Source of the DNA: Xenococcus sp. MO_188.B8
Lineage (GTDB): Bacteria > Cyanobacteriota > Cyanobacteriia > Cyanobacteriales > Xenococcaceae
Reading direction: 5' to 3'
NCBI GenBank assembly: GCA_030065615.1
Contig: JASJDR010000028.1
Location: forward strand, 1 to 48,894
DNA: 48,894 nt
The position numbers were made by a program, and so were the translations under genes. A model generated the notes under the pieces. That model saw only the letters and a list, made by a program, of their open reading frames with translations, searched no databases and was not told where the DNA came from. Within the stretch, counting starts at the first letter, position 1; every line of letters begins with the position of its first letter. Shown one piece after another: positions 45,392-48,894 of the stretch.

Positions 45392-47359
45392 ATGACCAAT
45401 TTAATCCCAATTTGGATATCCCTCAAAACAGCCACTACTGCGACGATTATTACTTTTTTTCTCGGTATTATTATTGCTTGGTGGATGTTGAACTATCAGG
45501 GCAAATCTAAGGGATTAATTGAAGGTTTATTGACTGCTCCTTTGGTGCTTCCCCCTACAGTAGTAGGGTTTTTATTATTGCTCTTACTTGGTAGAAATGG
45601 CTTTATTGGTCAAATATTAGATTATTTTGGCGTTACAATTATTTTTTCTTGGTATGCTACTGTTATCGCTTCAACAGTAGTGTCTTTTCCCCTAATGTAT
45701 AAAACTGCTTTGGGGGCATTCAAACAAATTGATTCTAATCTGCTTGCCTGTGCCAGAACATTGGGAGCTTCAGAATGGAATATTTTCTGGCGAATTATCT
45801 TACCTTTAGCAAAACCAGGTCTAATTGCTGGTACTTTACTCGCTTTTGCTCGTGCTTTAGGAGAATTCGGTGCCACTCTCATGCTAGCGGGTTCCATTCC
45901 TGGGAGAACTGAAACGATTCCGATCGCGATTTTCTTTGCTGCTGAAGGCGGGGAAATGGATCGGGCGTTTTGGCTGGTAATTATTATGCTGGCAATTTCA
46001 TTGGGAGTGATTATAGCGATTAATTATTGGACAGAAAGTAGTAGTAGGGGCGCAAGGCTTGCGCCCAGCAGAGTGAGCATTAGGAACGTAAGCGGTGCGA
46101 CCCCGCGCCGCCGACAGCGGTCGGAACCCGCGGAATTTGTAATCCGCAAGGGAACGCCGACCGAGCAAGAGAACGCGCACCAAGAGAGGCTTACGCTCAG
46201 AAATTTTATAGGAAAAGTCATTACTGGTTTGGAGGGGAGAAAACATATTTCTAATCAACAAAAATCCTTAGAATATCCTGTGCCTAAAGCCAAAATCGAG
46301 TTAACTGTTAATATTCAAAAACAATTATCTGGATTTCTCTTAGATGTTAATTTTCAAACAGATCAAACGCCGTTAGGGTTGCTAGGTGCTTCTGGTGCGG
46401 GGAAAAGTCTAATTTTGCGCTGTATTGCTGGCTTGGAAACCCCTGATAGAGGACGTATTCTGTTAAATGGTAGAGTCTTATTTGATTCAGCTCAAGGGAT
46501 TAATTTACCACCACGCGATCGCTCTTGTGGCTTTTTGTTCCAAAATTATGCCCTGTTTCCCCATCTCACTATTGCCGAAAATATTGCCTTTGGCATGCCG
46601 ACAGGGAAATCTAAGCAGGAAATAAAACAAGAAGTAGAACGACAATTGATCGCGGTAGACTTACCAGGAATAGGTGATCGCTATCCCCAGGAGCTTTCGG
46701 GAGGACAACAACAAAGGGTTGCTTTAGCCAGAGCTAAAGCTAGCGAACCAGGAATCATGCTTTTAGATGAACCTTTTTCAGCTTTAGATACCTATTTACG
46801 AGATAAACAGGAAAAAATCCTCAGAAATAACCTAATTTATTATCAGGGAGTAACTTTATTTATTACCCATAATCTCGAAGAAGCCTATCGGGTATGTCCT
46901 AAGCTATTAGTTATAGATCGAGGAAAAGCGATCGCTAATGGCACAAAACAAGATATTTTTGAGCATCCTCGTAATTTTAGAACTGCCCAGTTAACAGGCT
47001 GTAAAAACTTTTCCCGCGCAGTTGCCATCTCAGAGCGAGAAGTAAAGGCGATCGATTGGGATTGTAATCTCGAAGTTATAGAACCAGTACCAAAATCTTT
47101 GGCATATGCAGGCATTCGTGCCCATCAGATTATCTTTACGAAGTCAGAGGAAGGGGCAAATACTTTTCCTTGTTGGTTAGCGACAATTAGCGAAACCCAA
47201 CACCGCATGACTTTATATCTCAAATTAAACCAACCAGCAAATCATCCTGAAGATTATCATCTACAAGCAGAAGTTTTTAAAGACAAATGGGCGGAGTTAA
47301 AACATTGTTCCTTTCCCTGGAAGATTCAAATCAATCCTTTAAAAATCATTGTTTTTTAA
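45392..47359 (+). CDS. modB: fused molybdate ABC permease-ATPase ModBC
   Basis: The protein has 655 residues. Residues ~1-215 are ModB: five or six membrane helices and the EAA loop (ARTLGASEWNIFWRIILPLA). Residues ~300-655 are ModC: Walker A GASGAGKS, signature LSGGQQQRVALA, Walker B MLLDEPFSALD, switch His FITHNLEEA, and a short Mop-like tail. ModB-ModC fusion is common in cyanobacteria. The linker codes RGARLAPSRVSIRNVSG ... NAHQERLTL, translated from dispersed repeats at 46044-46195 (~50 codons, in frame). Both domains look intact, so transport is probably kept. Confidence 0.93.
   Translation: MTNLIPIWISLKTATTATIITFFLGIIIAWWMLNYQGKSKGLIEGLLTAPLVLPPTVVGFLLLLLLGRNGFIGQILDYFGVTIIFSWYATVIASTVVSFPLMYKTALGAFKQIDSNLLACARTLGASEWNIFWRIILPLAKPGLIAGTLLAFARALGEFGATLMLAGSIPGRTETIPIAIFFAAEGGEMDRAFWLVIIMLAISLGVIIAINYWTESSSRGARLAPSRVSIRNVSGATPRRRQRSEPAEFVIRKGTPTEQENAHQERLTLRNFIGKVITGLEGRKHISNQQKSLEYPVPKAKIELTVNIQKQLSGFLLDVNFQTDQTPLGLLGASGAGKSLILRCIAGLETPDRGRILLNGRVLFDSAQGINLPPRDRSCGFLFQNYALFPHLTIAENIAFGMPTGKSKQEIKQEVERQLIAVDLPGIGDRYPQELSGGQQQRVALARAKASEPGIMLLDEPFSALDTYLRDKQEKILRNNLIYYQGVTLFITHNLEEAYRVCPKLLVIDRGKAIANGTKQDIFEHPRNFRTAQLTGCKNFSRAVAISEREVKAIDWDCNLEVIEPVPKSLAYAGIRAHQIIFTKSEEGANTFPCWLATISETQHRMTLYLKLNQPANHPEDYHLQAEVFKDKWAELKHCSFPWKIQINPLKIIVF
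46044..46195. repeat. composite dispersed repeat in the ModB-ModC linker
   Basis: A 19-bp hairpin (GGGCGCAAG/CTTGCGCCC, 46048-46066) is followed by a unit beginning AAGCGGTGCGACCCCG (46090-46105) and ending CGCGCACCAAGAGAG (46174-46188). Its ends match the element at 33172-33226. It also contains CCGCGGAATTTGTAATCCGC. GC content is far above the flanking gene. Confidence 0.85.
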
Positions 47360-47493
47360 TCGGTAAAGCTCGATATGAATTATTAAGATGAAATTTAGGA
47401 TAGATTTGTGACTTAGCATTTTCAACAATTTTTTCAACAAGCAGACATTGAAAATTATGATCAAATGAAAGATTTGAATGCTTCAAGGTTTAA

Positions 47494-48141
47494 ATGGAAA
47501 CAGAAACAATATTGACAAGGTATGCAGCAGGGGAAAGACAATTTCCCCAGATTAACCTGCAAGAAGTTGAATTAATCAAAGTAAATCTCAGTAACATTGA
47601 CTTAACAGCAGCAGATTTAAGACAAGCACGACTTGGTAGAAGTAATTTTAGTCATGCTTGTTTGTGTTCAGCGGATTTAAGTGAGTCAATACTTTGGGGA
47701 GCAGACTTAACTCAAGCAGATTTATCTCAAGCCGTATTACGAGAAGCCGATCTTAGTGGAGCAATCTTAACTCAAGCTAATTTAGAAGGAGCTAATTTGC
47801 TTAAATCCATTTTAGAAGGAGCTAATTTCAGCGGGGCTAAACTTTGTCACGCCTTAATGATTGAAGTGGATTTACGCCCAGCTTCTGATTATCGCACTAA
47901 TCTCAGTCAAGCAGATTTGAGTCATGCCGATCTTAGCTACGTCAATTTGAGTAGGGCTCTGTTATATCAAGCTAAATTAGATGGAGCTAGGCTTTGTCGT
48001 GCTAATTTGAGCGTAGCTAGGGGAGAAAATGCTTTAGCTACGGATTTAACTGAAGTTAGTCTCCGAGGCGCAGATTTAAGTTATGCCAACCAAGCCCAGT
48101 CAAGGTGGCGTGAGCCGAAAAAAATAATTCTCGGTTCCTAA
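47494..48141 (+). CDS. pentapeptide-repeat protein
   Basis: The protein has 215 residues and about 20 pentapeptide repeats A(D/N)Lxx: LTAADLRQARLGRSNFSHAC, GADLTQADLSQAVLREADLS, GAILTQANLEGANL. These fold into a right-handed square beta-helix. The N-terminus METETILTRYAAGERQFPQI, with LTRYAAGERxF, is typical of cyanobacterial members (HetL-like subgroup). Function unknown. It ends the nif-feo-mod run. Confidence 0.9.
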   Translation: METETILTRYAAGERQFPQINLQEVELIKVNLSNIDLTAADLRQARLGRSNFSHACLCSADLSESILWGADLTQADLSQAVLREADLSGAILTQANLEGANLLKSILEGANFSGAKLCHALMIEVDLRPASDYRTNLSQADLSHADLSYVNLSRALLYQAKLDGARLCRANLSVARGENALATDLTEVSLRGADLSYANQAQSRWREPKKIILGS

Positions 48142-48542
48142 GAATTATTTTTAATAACTTGACTCATTTATCAATAATTACTGCCTTCCTCTCCGAAGAC
48201 ACAAGAGGGGAAGTAGTCGAAAAGAATTAGTTCGCGAATGCCATGACTTTGTTGGCGCAAGCAATCTATTTGTGCACAAATACAATACAAACTGGGAAGG
48301 AGAGCGAATTCTAACATCCAAGTAAACTAAAGGTGGGGTCCAACAGAAGCGAGCGCTTCGACTTTCTTGTCTTACAAGTCAAAAGAGATTCACCAAGCTG
48401 GGTCTAATTCACCTTCAAGTCAATTGCCTGGTCAAGGGAAAAAAGCTGTCGGTTTGAGGGAAGATGAGCCCCAGGGTTCTGCCGAAGGGCAACGCGCTAG
48501 CCCCATCATCCTATGATTCCTACTAGAGAGAACTGTTGCAGT
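48142..48542. other. intergenic stretch with GC-rich insertion-sequence-like sequence
   Basis: From about 48300 the composition is GC-richer. One plus-strand frame stays open 48331-48516 (61 codons, ...GPTEASASTF, GQRASPIIL) without a start codon. It may be the tail of a lost gene from a mobile element. No confident gene. Confidence 0.4.
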
Positions 48543-48758
48543 ATGTCACTTCATCCTCAATCCCCAAACCAGATTCCCCCCGATACTTTCCGTGTAGCTG
48601 TTGCTGTTTTTCCCAAGGGAAATATCTACATGCGGATGCGCGACGAATTGGGCGCAATTTATACAGACGAAGCTTTTGCGCCTTTATTTCCCGTGCAAGG
48701 AAAGCCTGCCTTAGCTCCTGATTGGCTCAAAAAAATTATCCCCGCAACAGATTGGTAA
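48543..48758 (+). pseudogene. IS1182-type transposase N-terminal fragment
   Basis: From ATG 48543: MSLHPQSPNQIPPDTFRVAV, FPKGNIYMRMRDELGAIYTD and FAPLFPVQGKPALAP match the start of IS1182-family transposases (MSLHPQ..IP..T..VA.AAFPKGN-Y-RLRDELG). It departs from the family after ALAP and stops at 48758; no catalytic DDE region remains. Confidence 0.7.
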
Positions 48759-48762
48759 GTAC

Positions 48763-48894
48763 CTAAGCAAAATTAATTGTATATTCTATACCAAAATCTT
48801 TTAGAACCTTTTCCACATATTCAACTAAATTGTTCCAGCTCAAATATGCTTCTTTTTTAATCCACTCATATTTCATAAATCGCCAAAGAATTTC
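48763..48894 (-). CDS. IS630-family transposase, C-terminal part (runs off the window)
   Basis: The minus strand reads EILWRFMKYEWIKKEAYLSW, NNLVEYVEKVLKDFG and IEYTINFA then TAG (48763-48765). The pattern N/ExLWRFMKY-x-W ... AYLSxxxLVxxVExxLxxFG-xxYxINF is the C-terminal end of IS630/DDE_3 transposases. The rest lies beyond base 48894. It abuts the IS1182 fragment, so one element may have inserted near the other. Confidence 0.75.
   Translation of the reverse strand, partial: EILWRFMKYEWIKKEAYLSWNNLVEYVEKVLKDFGIEYTINFA

Noticed and set aside
48331-48516. Unlabelled 61-codon open frame as a gene
   Set aside because: It has no start codon and no recognised family; kept only as intergenic description.

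Overview
The window is an AT-rich segment of a diazotrophic, most likely non-heterocystous, cyanobacterium. The reasons are: a complete molybdenum nitrogenase cluster with cyanobacterial accessory genes (hesA, hesB, fdxH, the DUF269 and DUF683 families, a Mo-nitrogenase C-terminal domain protein); a PatB/CnfR-type ferredoxin-HTH regulator; a feo and mod extension as I recall from Cyanothece/Crocosphaera clusters; GCGATCGC (HIP1) sites; and heptameric tandem repeats (variants of CCAATGA/CTAATGA/AAAGGAC) in most gaps. I cannot name the species.

Layout. (1) 1-435: remnant of a TnsD/TniQ-type transposition gene, broken by a 25-nt repeat and fused to a copy of the 3' end of a gene that sits intact at 15132-15407. 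(2) 704-7173: a plus-strand biological-conflict island: CHAT caspase-like protease with a C-terminal coiled effector-associated domain, a broken gene carrying the same domain plus an inactive-STAND domain, a MoxR AAA+ ATPase, and a broken vWA-nSTAND1 gene. (3) 7174-9344: gene-poor, with an orphan DUF433 protein and a small ribbon-helix-helix protein. (4) 9345-10952: cnfR. (5) 11046-21181, minus strand: a long accessory nitrogen-fixation run read from nifP (cysE) through dps, nifV, nifT, CBS-CP12, flavodoxin, ankyrin, SagB-type dehydrogenase, cysK, a 2Fe-2S protein and an ArsC-like nitrogenase-associated protein. (6) 21182-23022: divergent regulatory region invaded by a RAYT-type transposase remnant. 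(7) 23023-43715, plus strand: nifB, small Cys protein, fdxN, nifS, nifU, nifHDK, nifZ, Mo-nitro_C, nifE, nifN, DUF269 paralog, nifX, DUF269, DUF683, an unnamed coil, nifW, hesA, hesB, fdxH, three small genes, feoB (frameshifted), feoA. (8) 43764-48141: modA, a methyltransferase, fused modBC, a pentapeptide-repeat protein. (9) 48543-48894: two transposase fragments.

How the parts work together: CnfR probably activates the divergent nifP and nifB units. NifP, CysK and NifS supply cysteine sulfur; Feo and Mod supply Fe and Mo; NifU, HesA and HesB build and carry Fe-S clusters; NifB, E, N, V, X and the DUF269 proteins make FeMo-co; FdxH, FdxN and flavodoxin carry electrons to NifH.

The most unusual structure is a set of small dispersed palindromic repeats inside genes. 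A 71-nt copy splits the CBS-CP12 gene. About 150 nt of repeat is read in frame through the ModB-ModC linker. A 28-nt palindrome lies in frame inside nifN and also inside the RAYT remnant. A 25-nt copy interrupts a HIP1 site in the tniQ remnant. The nifH upstream region carries two diverged copies of a regulatory-looking module about 180 bp apart. All calls are by eye from translations and sequence; no database search was run.
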